This document shows, one piece after another, positions 9,493-18,840 of a DNA stretch of 64,000 nucleotides (the stretch's first letter is position 1; every line of letters starts with the position of its first letter). The notes under the pieces were generated by a model, which was given only the letters and a program-made list of their open reading frames with translations, ran no database searches and was not told the origin of the DNA. Location of the stretch: positions 1 to 64,000 of the forward strand of contig JAAVAO010000051.1 of assembly GCA_014803985.1 (NCBI GenBank), given 5' to 3'. Both the position numbers and the translations under genes were made by a program. This DNA comes from Treponema sp. (GTDB taxonomy: Bacteria > Spirochaetota > Spirochaetia > Treponematales > Treponemataceae).

Positions 9493-11922
9493 ATGGATTT
9501 TACTGAAGAATCAATTGAAGGTTTAGTGGTCAATGAAGTTGACATTATGAAAAGGATTGCAGAGGAGCTTCAAATTCGTCTGCAACAAGTGAGCGCAGTA
9601 ATCAGTTTGGTTGATGAGGGGTGTACCATTCCGTTTATCTCTCGCTATAGAAAGGAAAAGCACGACAATTTGAATGAAGTGCAAGTGCGGGATTGCGATC
9701 ATCTTTTTAAGACGTATAAAAATCTTGAGGAGCGAAGGCTTGAAATTGTAAAGGGTATTTTTAAGCAGGGAAAACTCACGGACTCTCTTTATTCTGCCGT
9801 TATGTCTGCACCAACGCTTACGGCATTGGAGGACTTGTGGGCTCCGTTCAAGAAAAAGAAGAAGACTCGTGGAATGCTTGCAATTGAAAAGGGGCTTGAT
9901 CCATTGGCAGATGCAATGCTTGAACTGGATGACGCTTCTATTGAAGAAAAAGCAAAAGAATTTATAAAGACAGATTGCGAAGACGAGGCTTTGAATGTTC
10001 CGACTGTGGAAGATGCCTTGAATGGGGCAAAGGATATTATTGCGGAAAGAACCAGCCAGGACACAGATAATAGAGCGGCAATTCTTGATTTATATATGAA
10101 AAATGGTAATATCAAGACAAAGGGAATTGTTCCAGAGGGAGAGGTGGAGGAAAACGTTGCAAAAACATCTGTCTATCAAATGTATTGGGATTATACCGAG
10201 CCTTTAAATCAAGTGAAGCCGCATAGAATTCTTGCGATTAACAGGGCGGAGAGAGAGGGTGCGCTTGATGTTACTATTGACATTGATGTTGACGAGGCTG
10301 TTCATCTTTTGCAAAAAAAAGGCGAAATTCATAACCATTATCACTCTGAAGCGATTGAAGATGGCGTTGTGCGGCTTTTGAGTCCTGCTGTTGTGCGCGA
10401 AATCCGTAGCAATGAAACAGACGAGGCTGATGTCCACGGAATAGGGATTTTCAGCGAGAATTTAAAGAATTTGTTGATGGCGCAGCCAATAAAGGGAAGT
10501 CGAGTTTTGGGAATAGACCCGGGAATTCGTACAGGAACAAAATGCGCGGCTCTTGATGAAACGGGAAAATATTTGGGCTATTTTAAAATCTTTCAGGTGC
10601 AAAATCCGGACGAGGCGTATAAACTTATAAACGATGCGATTGACAAATACGACATTCAAGTTGTGGCGGTTGGAAATGGAACGGGAAGTCCCGAAGTGCA
10701 AGCCCTTGTTTCAAAAGTAATCACTGAAAATTATGCGGATGCTGATGTGAAATATACTGTTGTTGATGAGTCGGGAGCATCGGTGTATTCTGCAAGTGAA
10801 GTTGCCACAAAGGAATTTCCTGACCTTGACTTGACGATTCGAGGCGCAATCAGCATGGGGCGAAGACTCCAAGATCCTCTTGCAGAACTTGTGAAAATCG
10901 ATCCGAAATCAATAGGCGTTGGACTGTATCAGCATGATGTGAATCAAAAGAAACTGAGCGAAACGTTGGATGAAGTTGTTGAATCTGTTGTAAATCAAGT
11001 TGGCGTGAATTTGAACACTGCAAGTTATATGCTTTTGAAATATGTTTCTGGAATTACAATGGCTACGGCAAAAAAAATCGTGGATTTCCGCGATGCAAAC
11101 GGAAAAATTATGAGTCGCGAAGAGTTAAAAAAAGTTCCAGGATTGGGACCAAAAGCATTTGAGCAATGTGCAGGTTTCTTGAAAATTGCAGAAAGCGCAG
11201 ATCCTCTTGACAATACTTGGGTTCATCCAGAAAACTATTCCGTTGCGCGTGAGCTTCTTTCAGCAGTAAAAGAGGGGAGAAAACTTGATGCGGAGAGTAG
11301 AAAGACGCTTTGCGAAAAATACAATATCGGTGAAACTACTTTGAACGACATAATTGATGAACTTCAAAAACCAAATCGAGATCCACGAGATGGCTATCCT
11401 GCACCGATTATGCAAAAAGGTGTTGTCCAATTTGAAGATTTAAAGGAAGGAATGAAAGTTACCGGGAAAATCAAGAACGTTGTTGACTTTGGAGCGTTTG
11501 TGGATATTGGCTTGCATGAAACGGGACTTATTCATATTTCTGAATTGAGCGATAATTTTGTAAAAGACCCAATGGAAGTTGTGAAAGTTGGTGATATTTT
11601 TGAATTTACTATTATTGCGCTTGACAAAGATCGCCGTCGAATTAGTCTTTCCTTAAAAAGCGATGCTGCAGAAAGGGCGGGGCAGAGTGCCTCAATGCGA
11701 ACGACCTCGAAAAATGGCGGTGAAAATTCAAATGCGGGCGGTGGCAGAAGAATTGTGGTTGTGAAGAAAGGAGAAAAACGAGATCATTCGAATTTCAACG
11801 GGGACAAAAAACGCCCGCTCCAAATGAATGAAAATCGCCGAAAGGGTGAAAAATTCAATCGTTCAGAGCGAAATGACGATGGAATGACATACAATCCATT
11901 CGCCGATTTGTTGAAAAGGTAG
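9493..11922 (+). CDS. tex: Tex family RNA-binding transcription accessory protein
   Basis: Tex is a conserved cytoplasmic nucleic-acid-binding protein linked to transcription and ribosome function. Here it has 809 residues. The Tex N-terminal region contains EGCTIPFISRYRKE (about 43-56). A YqgF-like RNase H fold begins at VLGIDPGIRTGTKCA (about 337). A helix-hairpin-helix follows (KKVPGLGPKAFEQCAGFL, about 545-562), then a C-terminal S1 domain (about 650-722, VVDFGAFVDIGLHETGLIHI). A basic, Gly/Asn-rich tail follows S1. The ATG at 9493 has GGGGA nine bases upstream; an internal ATG at 9547 fits the usual family N terminus but has a poorer ribosome site. A structured repeat element follows the gene. 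Confidence 0.93.
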   Translation: MDFTEESIEGLVVNEVDIMKRIAEELQIRLQQVSAVISLVDEGCTIPFISRYRKEKHDNLNEVQVRDCDHLFKTYKNLEERRLEIVKGIFKQGKLTDSLYSAVMSAPTLTALEDLWAPFKKKKKTRGMLAIEKGLDPLADAMLELDDASIEEKAKEFIKTDCEDEALNVPTVEDALNGAKDIIAERTSQDTDNRAAILDLYMKNGNIKTKGIVPEGEVEENVAKTSVYQMYWDYTEPLNQVKPHRILAINRAEREGALDVTIDIDVDEAVHLLQKKGEIHNHYHSEAIEDGVVRLLSPAVVREIRSNETDEADVHGIGIFSENLKNLLMAQPIKGSRVLGIDPGIRTGTKCAALDETGKYLGYFKIFQVQNPDEAYKLINDAIDKYDIQVVAVGNGTGSPEVQALVSKVITENYADADVKYTVVDESGASVYSASEVATKEFPDLDLTIRGAISMGRRLQDPLAELVKIDPKSIGVGLYQHDVNQKKLSETLDEVVESVVNQVGVNLNTASYMLLKYVSGITMATAKKIVDFRDANGKIMSREELKKVPGLGPKAFEQCAGFLKIAESADPLDNTWVHPENYSVARELLSAVKEGRKLDAESRKTLCEKYNIGETTLNDIIDELQKPNRDPRDGYPAPIMQKGVVQFEDLKEGMKVTGKIKNVVDFGAFVDIGLHETGLIHISELSDNFVKDPMEVVKVGDIFEFTIIALDKDRRRISLSLKSDAAERAGQSASMRTTSKNGGENSNAGGGRRIVVVKKGEKRDHSNFNGDKKRPLQMNENRRKGEKFNRSERNDDGMTYNPFADLLKR

Positions 11923-11925
11923 TGC

Positions 11926-12184
11926 GCAGTGGCGAAAGATACATTGTTCTTCTACTTTTAATTCCTCGACTTTCGCCTCCAGTTTTGCTATCTCGCACGG
12001 CTCAGGCATCGCAAAACTGGCTAAATGTGCGAGCGCATGGTTTTGCCTTTTTCACTGCAACTGGAAGAGTGTTTTTTTTATCTTTTTCAAAACTCGCTTA
12101 TTCATTGCGATTTTTCACTGCGTTGCAAAATCGCGTTTACAGCAATTCAAAAGTTGAAACTTTTTCCATTGCTGTAAATTAAGG
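11926..12184 (+). repeat. Mosaic intergenic repeat: inverted piece of one element plus part of the four-hairpin cassette
   Basis: Positions 11926-11969 are a nearly exact inverted copy of 59147-59190. From about 12003 the sequence runs parallel to 53654-53770. From 12090 it carries the last hairpins of the cassette: H3 at 12107-12134 (GCGATTTT/AAAATCGC) and H4 at 12136-12178 (TTTACAGCAAT/ATTGCTGTAAA). It fills the convergent gap after tex. An 86-codon open frame here only reads through the hairpins and I do not call it a gene. Confidence 0.8.
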
Positions 12185-12278
12185 AAGAATAATCTACAAA
12201 AAGTCTATATGCAGTAAAACCAATGACTATGTTTTGGGAAAGCGTCCTGCATGCACGATGATGATTACAGACTAAAGA

Positions 12279-12632
12279 TTATGTTTTCTCATGCGGAAAC
12301 TCAGCCTCGTTTTGCTTTTTTAAATATTCGTGCAATTCTTTTTCAAGTCGAAGCAAAAAAATTCTATCCATCGACTCTTCACTTTCCTGTGCAATTTTTG
12401 AAAATTCTTCTTTTGAAATAAAAAGCAAGGCGGGATGTATGCAAAACGCATTTGCAATTTTCACAATCAAATCGAACGAAGGCTTTGAGCTGCCCGCCTC
12501 AAGGCTGCCGATCGCACCAGTAGAACAATCAATCTGTATTGCCAAATCTCGTTGTGTCCAATTTTTCTTCTCCCTGTAATTTTTTACGTTGAATCGAAAA
12601 GCGTCAAGAATTTCTTTAACCAAAACGTTCAT
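12279..12632 (-). CDS. XRE-family helix-turn-helix regulator
   Basis: The protein has about 117 residues. The helix-turn-helix lies at about 17-50, with WTQRDLAIQIDCSTGAIGSLE and the family-typical KPSFDLIVKIANAF after it. The C-terminal part is charged and may mediate dimerisation. The ATG at 12632 lies exactly 7 nt after TATACT, so the mRNA is probably leaderless. An operator-like AATTGAGCAAAA overlaps this -10 region, suggesting autoregulation. It is divergent from the CotH-type lipoprotein, its likely target. A longer open frame adds 14 upstream codons that run through the promoter. Confidence 0.85.
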   Translation of the reverse strand: MNVLVKEILDAFRFNVKNYREKKNWTQRDLAIQIDCSTGAIGSLEAGSSKPSFDLIVKIANAFCIHPALLFISKEEFSKIAQESEESMDRIFLLRLEKELHEYLKKQNEAEFPHEKT

Positions 12633-12639
12633 AAAAATT

Positions 12640-12744
12640 AGTATAATTGAGCAAAAAATTATTTTTATTGACAATTTTGAGCAAAAACTGATATTATATT
12701 GCTGTAATTGAGCAAAACTAAAGATTTGCCAACTGTAATTGAGA
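12640..12744. promoter_or_regulatory. Divergent promoter with four helically phased operator-like repeats
   Basis: TTGAGC occurs at 12647, 12677 and 12708, with TTGAGA at 12739; the steps of 30, 31 and 31 bp are close to three helical turns. Three copies share the longer form TTGAGCAAAA. The rightward promoter is TTGACA (12668-12673), an 18-bp spacer and TATTAT (12692-12697) with a TGn extension. One repeat lies between its -35 and -10, two lie in the transcribed leader, and one overlaps the leftward -10 (TATACT). Confidence 0.7.
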
Positions 12745-12773
12745 TTTGTTTTGCTTCATTTTAAGGAGTTTTT

Positions 12774-15041
12774 ATGTTGCACTGTAAACTGACTTGCAAT
12801 GTCGGAAAATCGTTTTTGTTACAATTATTTTTGTTGCTTTTATTTATTTCCTGCGAATCGGAAACAGAATGTGTTTACAAAGATTCCATATCCGTAAAGT
12901 TTATGCCTGACAAAACAGAATATTTTATCGGAGAAAAAATAAGCTACGAAGGACTTGTTGTTGTAGCCGTAAAAGAAAACGGAGAATCAGTTGAAATCAC
13001 GGATTACGAAATTGTTCCGCAGGCAAATATAATTCTTTCGGAAAAAGGAAAACAAAATGTAATAATCAAATATAAAGAAAGAGAATTAGGTTTTTCTATA
13101 AATGTTGTCGAAATAACGGATTCATTGCTGTATTTAAGGCAAATACCGAAATGTGCTTACTATGAAGGGGAAAAACTCGACCTTTCGGAACTTGTGCTTG
13201 AGATTTTAAAAACAGACGGTTCAAAAGAAACCGTAACGGAATTTACGGCGGAACCGGCAGACGGAACTGTTCTCGAAAAGAACGAAAGCGGAAAAATAAA
13301 AATTACAGTTAAACACGGCGAACTTTACACTTCGTTTGACGTTTTTGTTTATGATAAAGAAGCGGATTATATTCGCATTAAAAAAATGCCTTCAAAAACG
13401 AATTATTATATAAACGATATTCTTGATTTATCGGGAATGATTGTTGAAGCGTTTTTCAATGACGGAACAATAAAAGAAATTTCCGATTACACAGTTTCCG
13501 AAATATCGAAATCGCTTTCACACATTGGAAGCAAAACTGTAAAAATTTCGTGGCTTGACAAAGAAACTGAATTTAACGTTACTGTCAAAAATCTGCCTAT
13601 TTATTTTACCGAACAGCCTTTGTCAAGGAATTTTAAATTGTATTCGGATGAGCAGACTCTTTCATGCGCAGTTGCAGTTCTTGATGATGCCGGCAGTTTG
13701 CAATTTTTATGGTATAGAAAAAATCCGAACGAAGAATCATACACGGAAATCTATAAATCAAAATCGCAAAACGTCGAAAACAGTAAAACATACGCTGCAA
13801 CTGTAACTTTGCCGAAAAACAATTATATAAAAGCGCAATATTATTGCGAAGCAATTTTTACAAAAGACGGCATAACAAAAACCGCAGTATCCAACGTTGC
13901 GGAAGTTGAACAGATTGTAAACACGGGATTAGCGGTCGTAGAAATTAACACGCCGAATCATCAGGGAATCACTTCAAAAGAAGAATGGATGGCAGACACA
14001 TCGTTTTCTTTAAGCCATGAATCAAACTCAAAATGGAATCTTGAAAATGTAAATGCAAATATTCGAGGACGCGGAAATTCTACATGGGCTCAACCTAAAA
14101 AGCCTTATGCGCTGAAGTTCGGCAAAAAAACTGGAGTTTTTGATTTTCCGAAACACAAGCGTTGGGTACTGATTGCAAATTATCTTGACAATTCATTTAT
14201 GCGTAACAGTATGGCGTTTTATTTTAGCGACTGTTTTGAAATGGACTATACGGTGCGCGGCGATTTTGTCAGTCTTGTATTAAACGGGCAGTACAATGGT
14301 CTGTATTGGCTTGGCGAAGCAATAAAAGCGGATGAAAATCGCGTTGATATAAATGAAGATGACGATTATCTTATTGAACTTGACGTTTATTATGACGAAG
14401 CGTGGAAGTTCAAGTCTGAAATCAAAAAAATGCCATATATGATTAAGAATGACGATAAAATGACAAATGAGCGTCTTAAAAATTTGGAAGACAATATCAA
14501 TAAATTGGAAAGCCTGTTGTATCCGAATTTGCAAGATGAAACGGAAGCATCCGCGCCTGATGAATCATATGCCGAAATGCTTGACATTGCATCGTGGGCA
14601 AAATTTTGGATTATAAATGAACTGATGAGCAACGGCGAACTTCATCATCCGAAAAGTTGCTATTTTACTTTTGACAATACAAATAAGATTTTAAAAGCAG
14701 GTCCTGTTTGGGATTTTGATTGGGCATCGCTTTCTAAACCAAAATCCGCATCGCTAAAAAACACTATTTATTTTGATGCATTGTTCAAATCGTCGGCATT
14801 CATAAATAAAGTGAAAGAAATATGGAATGAATATTCTGTCAAAATATGTATCGATGAACAAATAGAAACACTTCGCGCGCAAATTTATAAAGAACAAATA
14901 AACGATGAAAAAAGATGGGGAAGGCACGCCGATCCTTCGGGAATCCCTCGAGAAAATTTTGATGCGTATGTCGATTTTTTGAAAGAAACACTAAATGAAA
15001 AATTCGAAATCGTCAAAAATGAAATCGAGAGTTTAGAATAG
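12774..15041 (+). CDS. CotH kinase-like lipoprotein with bacterial Ig-like domains
   Basis: The ATG at 12774 follows AAGGAG. The N terminus is a lipoprotein signal ending LLFISCES. Three consecutive Ig-like repeats of the big_3 type occupy about 45-275, each with a Y-x2-GE-x5-L-x-V-like core. A fourth beta-rich domain follows. From about residue 385 comes a CotH-type domain with NIRGRGNSTWAQPKKPYALK, KHKRWVLIANYLDNSFMRN and GPVWDFDWA. CotH proteins have an atypical kinase fold and phosphorylate spore-coat proteins in Bacillus; in other bacteria they are secreted or surface proteins of uncertain substrate. It is probably anchored outside the cytoplasm and under control of the divergent XRE gene. 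Confidence 0.88.
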   Translation: MLHCKLTCNVGKSFLLQLFLLLLFISCESETECVYKDSISVKFMPDKTEYFIGEKISYEGLVVVAVKENGESVEITDYEIVPQANIILSEKGKQNVIIKYKERELGFSINVVEITDSLLYLRQIPKCAYYEGEKLDLSELVLEILKTDGSKETVTEFTAEPADGTVLEKNESGKIKITVKHGELYTSFDVFVYDKEADYIRIKKMPSKTNYYINDILDLSGMIVEAFFNDGTIKEISDYTVSEISKSLSHIGSKTVKISWLDKETEFNVTVKNLPIYFTEQPLSRNFKLYSDEQTLSCAVAVLDDAGSLQFLWYRKNPNEESYTEIYKSKSQNVENSKTYAATVTLPKNNYIKAQYYCEAIFTKDGITKTAVSNVAEVEQIVNTGLAVVEINTPNHQGITSKEEWMADTSFSLSHESNSKWNLENVNANIRGRGNSTWAQPKKPYALKFGKKTGVFDFPKHKRWVLIANYLDNSFMRNSMAFYFSDCFEMDYTVRGDFVSLVLNGQYNGLYWLGEAIKADENRVDINEDDDYLIELDVYYDEAWKFKSEIKKMPYMIKNDDKMTNERLKNLEDNINKLESLLYPNLQDETEASAPDESYAEMLDIASWAKFWIINELMSNGELHHPKSCYFTFDNTNKILKAGPVWDFDWASLSKPKSASLKNTIYFDALFKSSAFINKVKEIWNEYSVKICIDEQIETLRAQIYKEQINDEKRWGRHADPSGIPRENFDAYVDFLKETLNEKFEIVKNEIESLE

Positions 15042-15111
15042 ACAACAGAATTTTATTTCTACTAATTTTCTCGTTTTTCTTGTTGAAGCCGTATCTAAAA
15101 AAAACTTGAAT

Positions 15112-15140
15112 TTGACCCTATTAAATTCATTTGGTATAAT
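15112..15140 (+). promoter_or_regulatory. Strong promoter of ptsI with near-leaderless start
   Basis: TTGACC (15112-15117), a 17-bp spacer and TATAAT (15135-15140). The start codon is 12 nt beyond the -10 box, leaving a 5' leader of only about 4-7 nt that would exclude the AAGG at 15142-15145. Confidence 0.75.
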
Positions 15141-15152
15141 AAAAGGCTGAAT

Positions 15153-16862
15153 ATGGAAGTGTTTCTTGGAAACTTTGCAACGGATAGCGTTGGAATCGGT
15201 CCTGCGTTTGTCATTCCAGAGCAACAAAAACGAATTATTTCTCAAAATACGATTTCAATAGATGAAATTCCTGATGAGAGGCAGCGTTTTGAAAATGCGC
15301 TTGAAATCGTTTCTAATGATATTTCAGGGCAACTTGCAAACCTTCCAAAAACAAAGGAAAATGCAATTCAACGTGAGATTTTTGAAGCATATCTTCTTAT
15401 GCTTGACGACCCTGTTTTTACGGATGAAGTGTGCAATGAATTTGAGAATGAGCGTTGTAATGTAGAATATGCATTGAATGTAAAGACTGAAGAGTATGCG
15501 GATAAACTTCGTCTCTCAGGAAATGCCTATCTTTCTGCACGTGCAAAAGATATACTTGATATTTTTGGACGCGTAATTGACGAGATGATGGGCATCCATC
15601 CATTCAATATAAACACAGTTCCAGATGGCAGTGTAATTATTGCGTCCACTTTAAGCCCTGCGGATACAATAATCCTTTCAAAAAAGAAAATTGCTGGTCT
15701 TGCTTTGGCTGAAGGAGGTATTTCAAGCCATGTGATGATTTTGGCAAGAAGCTATGGAATTCCTGCCGTTGTTGGGCTTAACTTTTCTGACGTAAAAAGA
15801 CGCATTCAAAACGGACAGACTGTAATAGTTGATTCTGGTTCAAGAGAGTTGCTCGCAGATCCTGATGAAAAGACTATTCGTGAATATAAACACACTATCC
15901 GCATAAATTTAAAAGAGCAGAGTCAATTCAATTCCTTTTTGAACAAGCCCGCTGCTACTGCTGACGGGGAAAAGTTTTGTTTATATGCGAATATTGGTTC
16001 AATTGAAGAAGCGGAAATTGCAAGAAATGAAGGGGCTGACGGAATAGGTCTTTTCCGCACAGAATTTATGTTTATGTCGAACGGGAATATTTCTCAAAAG
16101 CCAACGTTTCATTCATTTAGTGAAGAAGGGCAGTTTGAGGTGTATAAAAAAGTTTTGGAAATTATGGAGGGGAAACCAGTAACTATACGCACTCTTGATG
16201 CGGGGGGCGATAAGGTGGTTTGTTCAACAAACATTCCTCATTTAAATGAAAAAAATCCGCTTATGGGATTGAGGGCGATACGGCTGTCTCTTGAATACCC
16301 GGAAATTCTAAAAACGCAACTTCGTGCGTTGTATAGAGCGAGCGTCTATGGCAACTTGAAAATTATGCTTCCTCTCATAACATCTGTTGAACAAGTTGAC
16401 AGCTGCAAAAAAATCATACAAGATGTAAAAGATGAGCTTGAGGCGAAAAATATTCCATATAGTAAAAAAGTTTCTGTGGGAATTATGGTTGAAACAGCCG
16501 CCGCTGCAATAATTTCAGATTGTCTTGCAAAAAAAAGCGATTTTTTTTCAATTGGAACTAATGATTTAACGCAATATACACTTGCTGTTGACAGAGAGAA
16601 TGCGAAGATTTATTCTCTTTACAATGAATCTAACCTTGCAGTGTTGCGTCTTATTTCAATGACGGTGAAAAATGCGAAAAATGCAAAAATACCAGTTTCT
16701 GTCTGTGGGGAAATGGCGAGTCGTCGTGACACTGTTCCTATACTTGCTGGAATGGGAATTCGCTCTTTTAGTATGAGTCCTAAACTTATAAATATGATAA
16801 AATCTCTGCTCTCGCATTTTACTGTTCCAGAGTTGCAGGCATTTTCTCTAAAGAGCATGTAA
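15153..16862 (+). CDS. ptsI: Phosphoenolpyruvate-protein phosphotransferase (PTS enzyme I)
   Basis: Enzyme I takes phosphate from phosphoenolpyruvate and passes it to HPr, feeding sugar PTS uptake or PTS-based regulation. The 569-residue length is normal. The phosphorylated His is near 193 in GGISSHVMILARSYGIPAVVG. The PEP-binding TIM-barrel domain contains GLFRTEFMF, and the catalytic Cys lies in SVCGEMASRRDTVP near 518. No HPr or permease gene is next to it, so it may serve a regulatory PTS, as in several treponemes that lack complete permeases. A hairpin follows the stop codon. Confidence 0.95.
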   Translation: MEVFLGNFATDSVGIGPAFVIPEQQKRIISQNTISIDEIPDERQRFENALEIVSNDISGQLANLPKTKENAIQREIFEAYLLMLDDPVFTDEVCNEFENERCNVEYALNVKTEEYADKLRLSGNAYLSARAKDILDIFGRVIDEMMGIHPFNINTVPDGSVIIASTLSPADTIILSKKKIAGLALAEGGISSHVMILARSYGIPAVVGLNFSDVKRRIQNGQTVIVDSGSRELLADPDEKTIREYKHTIRINLKEQSQFNSFLNKPAATADGEKFCLYANIGSIEEAEIARNEGADGIGLFRTEFMFMSNGNISQKPTFHSFSEEGQFEVYKKVLEIMEGKPVTIRTLDAGGDKVVCSTNIPHLNEKNPLMGLRAIRLSLEYPEILKTQLRALYRASVYGNLKIMLPLITSVEQVDSCKKIIQDVKDELEAKNIPYSKKVSVGIMVETAAAAIISDCLAKKSDFFSIGTNDLTQYTLAVDRENAKIYSLYNESNLAVLRLISMTVKNAKNAKIPVSVCGEMASRRDTVPILAGMGIRSFSMSPKLINMIKSLLSHFTVPELQAFSLKSM

Positions 16863-16865
16863 AGG

Positions 16866-16900
16866 GCACTTCTAAAAACTTTAGTTTTTAGAGGTGTCTT
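16866..16900 (+). terminator. Hairpin terminator after ptsI
   Basis: CACTTCTAAAAACT pairs with AGTTTTTAGAGGTG (14 bp, one G-U) around a 2-3-nt loop. Only a weak U-rich tail follows. It separates ptsI from der. Confidence 0.6.
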
Positions 16901-16942
16901 AAATCATTTGATTATGTATGTGAGCAAAAAATAGGTGTAAAA

Positions 16943-18514
16943 ATGGCTAAAAAAAAGGCAAAACCAGATTTTTCAAAACCAAAACCGGCTTCTTCGATGC
17001 CAAAGAAAAGCAAGGATGGAAAGAGATCGGAATCAATTGAAATGTCAAAGGTGACGGAAAGTAACGAGGAAATTTCTGATGACGTTGAAGTAATTGCAGA
17101 ATTTGAAGATGAATTTTACGAATATGAAAACGGAATGGCGAAGAAAAGGTATGAGGGACTTCCTCTTGTGGTGATTGCAGGGCGACCAAACGTTGGAAAG
17201 TCAACGCTTTTCAATAGGTTTATGCAAAGGAGACTTGCAATTGTTGATCCCACTCCTGGAGTTACTCGAGACCCTGTTGAAGGAACTGCAATAATAAACG
17301 GGAAGCCAGTTCATCTTATTGATACAGGTGGATATAAATTGCAGCGAAATCGCGGGACGATGGAGGCAGTGCTTGATGAGCTTGTTGTTCAGCGTTCGCT
17401 TGAAATGATTCAAAGTGCGGATGTTATTCTCTTATTGCTTGAAGCAGGGCAAATTACAGGGGAGGACGAGGAATTTATTCAGGAGTTGCGTCCATACTGG
17501 AACAAGGTTGTTGCGGCTGTGAATAAGACGGAGGGTGGACGCGAGCAAAGCGTTTCTTGGAATTATGCACAATTTGGCTTTAAAGAATTGTTTTTTATTT
17601 CTGCCTCTCATGGCGACAATATAGGGCAGCTTGCTGATTTTCTTGTTTCCCAGCTGGATTTTTCACGCGTTTCTGAAGTTTCTGAAGATGAAGTGCCGAT
17701 TCGAATCGCTATTATGGGAAAGCCGAACACGGGAAAATCCACTCTCACAAACCGATTGACCCATTCTAATGCATCGATTGTAAGCGATTATGCTGGAACG
17801 ACGCGTGACACTGTTGAGGGGGAGTTTTCATTTGGGGGAAGAAAATGTATTGTTCTTGATACAGCGGGAATTAGAAGAAAAGCCCGTGTTTCTGAAAATG
17901 TGGAATATTACTCTGTGAACCGAGCGATAAAAACGCTTGATAGATGCGATGTGGTGTTTTTGATGATAGATTCTCAGGAGGGGCTTGCAGAGCAGGATAA
18001 AAAAATTTGTAGCCTTGCGTATGAGCGTGGGAGAGGAATCATTTTTGTCTTGAATAAGTGGGACACTCAGGAGGATCAGAGTAGAAAGACCTTTAAAAAA
18101 ACAAAGGAATGGATAAACATAATGTTTGGCAAGATGGACTACGCCCCAATTCTTCCGCTTTCTGCTTTGCATGGAAAAGGCATAAAAGACTTGCTAAAGG
18201 AAACTCTTGAAATTTACAAACAACTTAATCGCACTGTTGAAACTGCATCTTTGAATCTTGCTCTAAAAGACTGGCTTTTTCGTTATCCGCCGCCAGCGAG
18301 CAAAACTGCGCATTTTAAAATACGATATATAACTCAAGTTAGCACGAATCCAGTGAAATTTTTGATTTTTGCCACGCGTCCAGAAGTTGTGCCAGACACG
18401 TATATCACGTATCTTATGAACAGAATTCGTGATGATTTAGGTTTTGAAAAGATTCCTGTGCAGCTTGAGATGAAGGCAAGCCGCAAAAAATGGGAGGATA
18501 GATTTGAACGATGA
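16943..18514 (+). CDS. der: GTPase Der (EngA), 50S ribosome assembly factor
   Basis: Der is a double-GTPase assembly factor of the large ribosomal subunit. The 523-residue protein has two G domains with P-loops GRPNVGKST (about 80) and GKPNTGKST (about 258), NKxD-type motifs (NKTE in the first, NKWD in the second), and a C-terminal KH-like domain. An unusual 70-residue Lys/Glu-rich N-terminal extension precedes the first G domain. The first domain has NKTE where NKxD is usual, which may weaken guanine specificity there. The stop codon overlaps the start of the MerR-type gene by 4 nt, so the two are probably translationally coupled. Confidence 0.95.
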   Translation: MAKKKAKPDFSKPKPASSMPKKSKDGKRSESIEMSKVTESNEEISDDVEVIAEFEDEFYEYENGMAKKRYEGLPLVVIAGRPNVGKSTLFNRFMQRRLAIVDPTPGVTRDPVEGTAIINGKPVHLIDTGGYKLQRNRGTMEAVLDELVVQRSLEMIQSADVILLLLEAGQITGEDEEFIQELRPYWNKVVAAVNKTEGGREQSVSWNYAQFGFKELFFISASHGDNIGQLADFLVSQLDFSRVSEVSEDEVPIRIAIMGKPNTGKSTLTNRLTHSNASIVSDYAGTTRDTVEGEFSFGGRKCIVLDTAGIRRKARVSENVEYYSVNRAIKTLDRCDVVFLMIDSQEGLAEQDKKICSLAYERGRGIIFVLNKWDTQEDQSRKTFKKTKEWINIMFGKMDYAPILPLSALHGKGIKDLLKETLEIYKQLNRTVETASLNLALKDWLFRYPPPASKTAHFKIRYITQVSTNPVKFLIFATRPEVVPDTYITYLMNRIRDDLGFEKIPVQLEMKASRKKWEDRFER

Positions 18515-18840
18515 CATTTTCAATAGGTCAAATTGAAGACTTGACAGGCGTAAAGGCTTATGTCTTGCGGTATTGGGAGGAAGTGATTCCTGGATTTGCC
18601 GTGCAAAAAGATATGAGCGGGCGAAGAATTTATTCTCAAAACGAATTCGAGTTGATTTTAAAATTGAAGCATTTTATTCAAGAAAAGAAATTTACTATTG
18701 AGGGGGCACGAAATCAAATTATTGCAGACGCTGAAGCAATAAACAAAGAGGCAAAAATAATAAAACAAATTAGAGATTTAAAGCTTGAGCTTACAAATTT
18801 ATATTTAACAATAAAAAAGACAGGAAAGAAAAATGCATAA
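18511..18840 (+). CDS. MerR-type helix-turn-helix protein
   Basis: The 109-residue protein opens with a MerR winged helix-turn-helix (FSIGQIEDLTGVKAYVLRYWE, then GRRIYSQNEFELILKLKHFI). A short coiled segment and a Lys-rich tail follow. There is no Cys-rich or ligand-binding C-terminal domain. It overlaps der by 4 nt and the Rsm22-type gene by 8 nt, so the three genes form a tight translational unit. Such short MerR proteins are common in spirochaetes; the target is not known. Confidence 0.8.
   Translation: MTFSIGQIEDLTGVKAYVLRYWEEVIPGFAVQKDMSGRRIYSQNEFELILKLKHFIQEKKFTIEGARNQIIADAEAINKEAKIIKQIRDLKLELTNLYLTIKKTGKKNA

Noticed and set aside
11922-12182. 86-codon open frame after tex
   Set aside because: It runs through the hairpin cassette; the same pseudo-peptide (SKLAY-LRF-T-L-NR) appears at 62.5 kb because the DNA repeat is shared. 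There is no ribosome site and no protein-like codon pattern.
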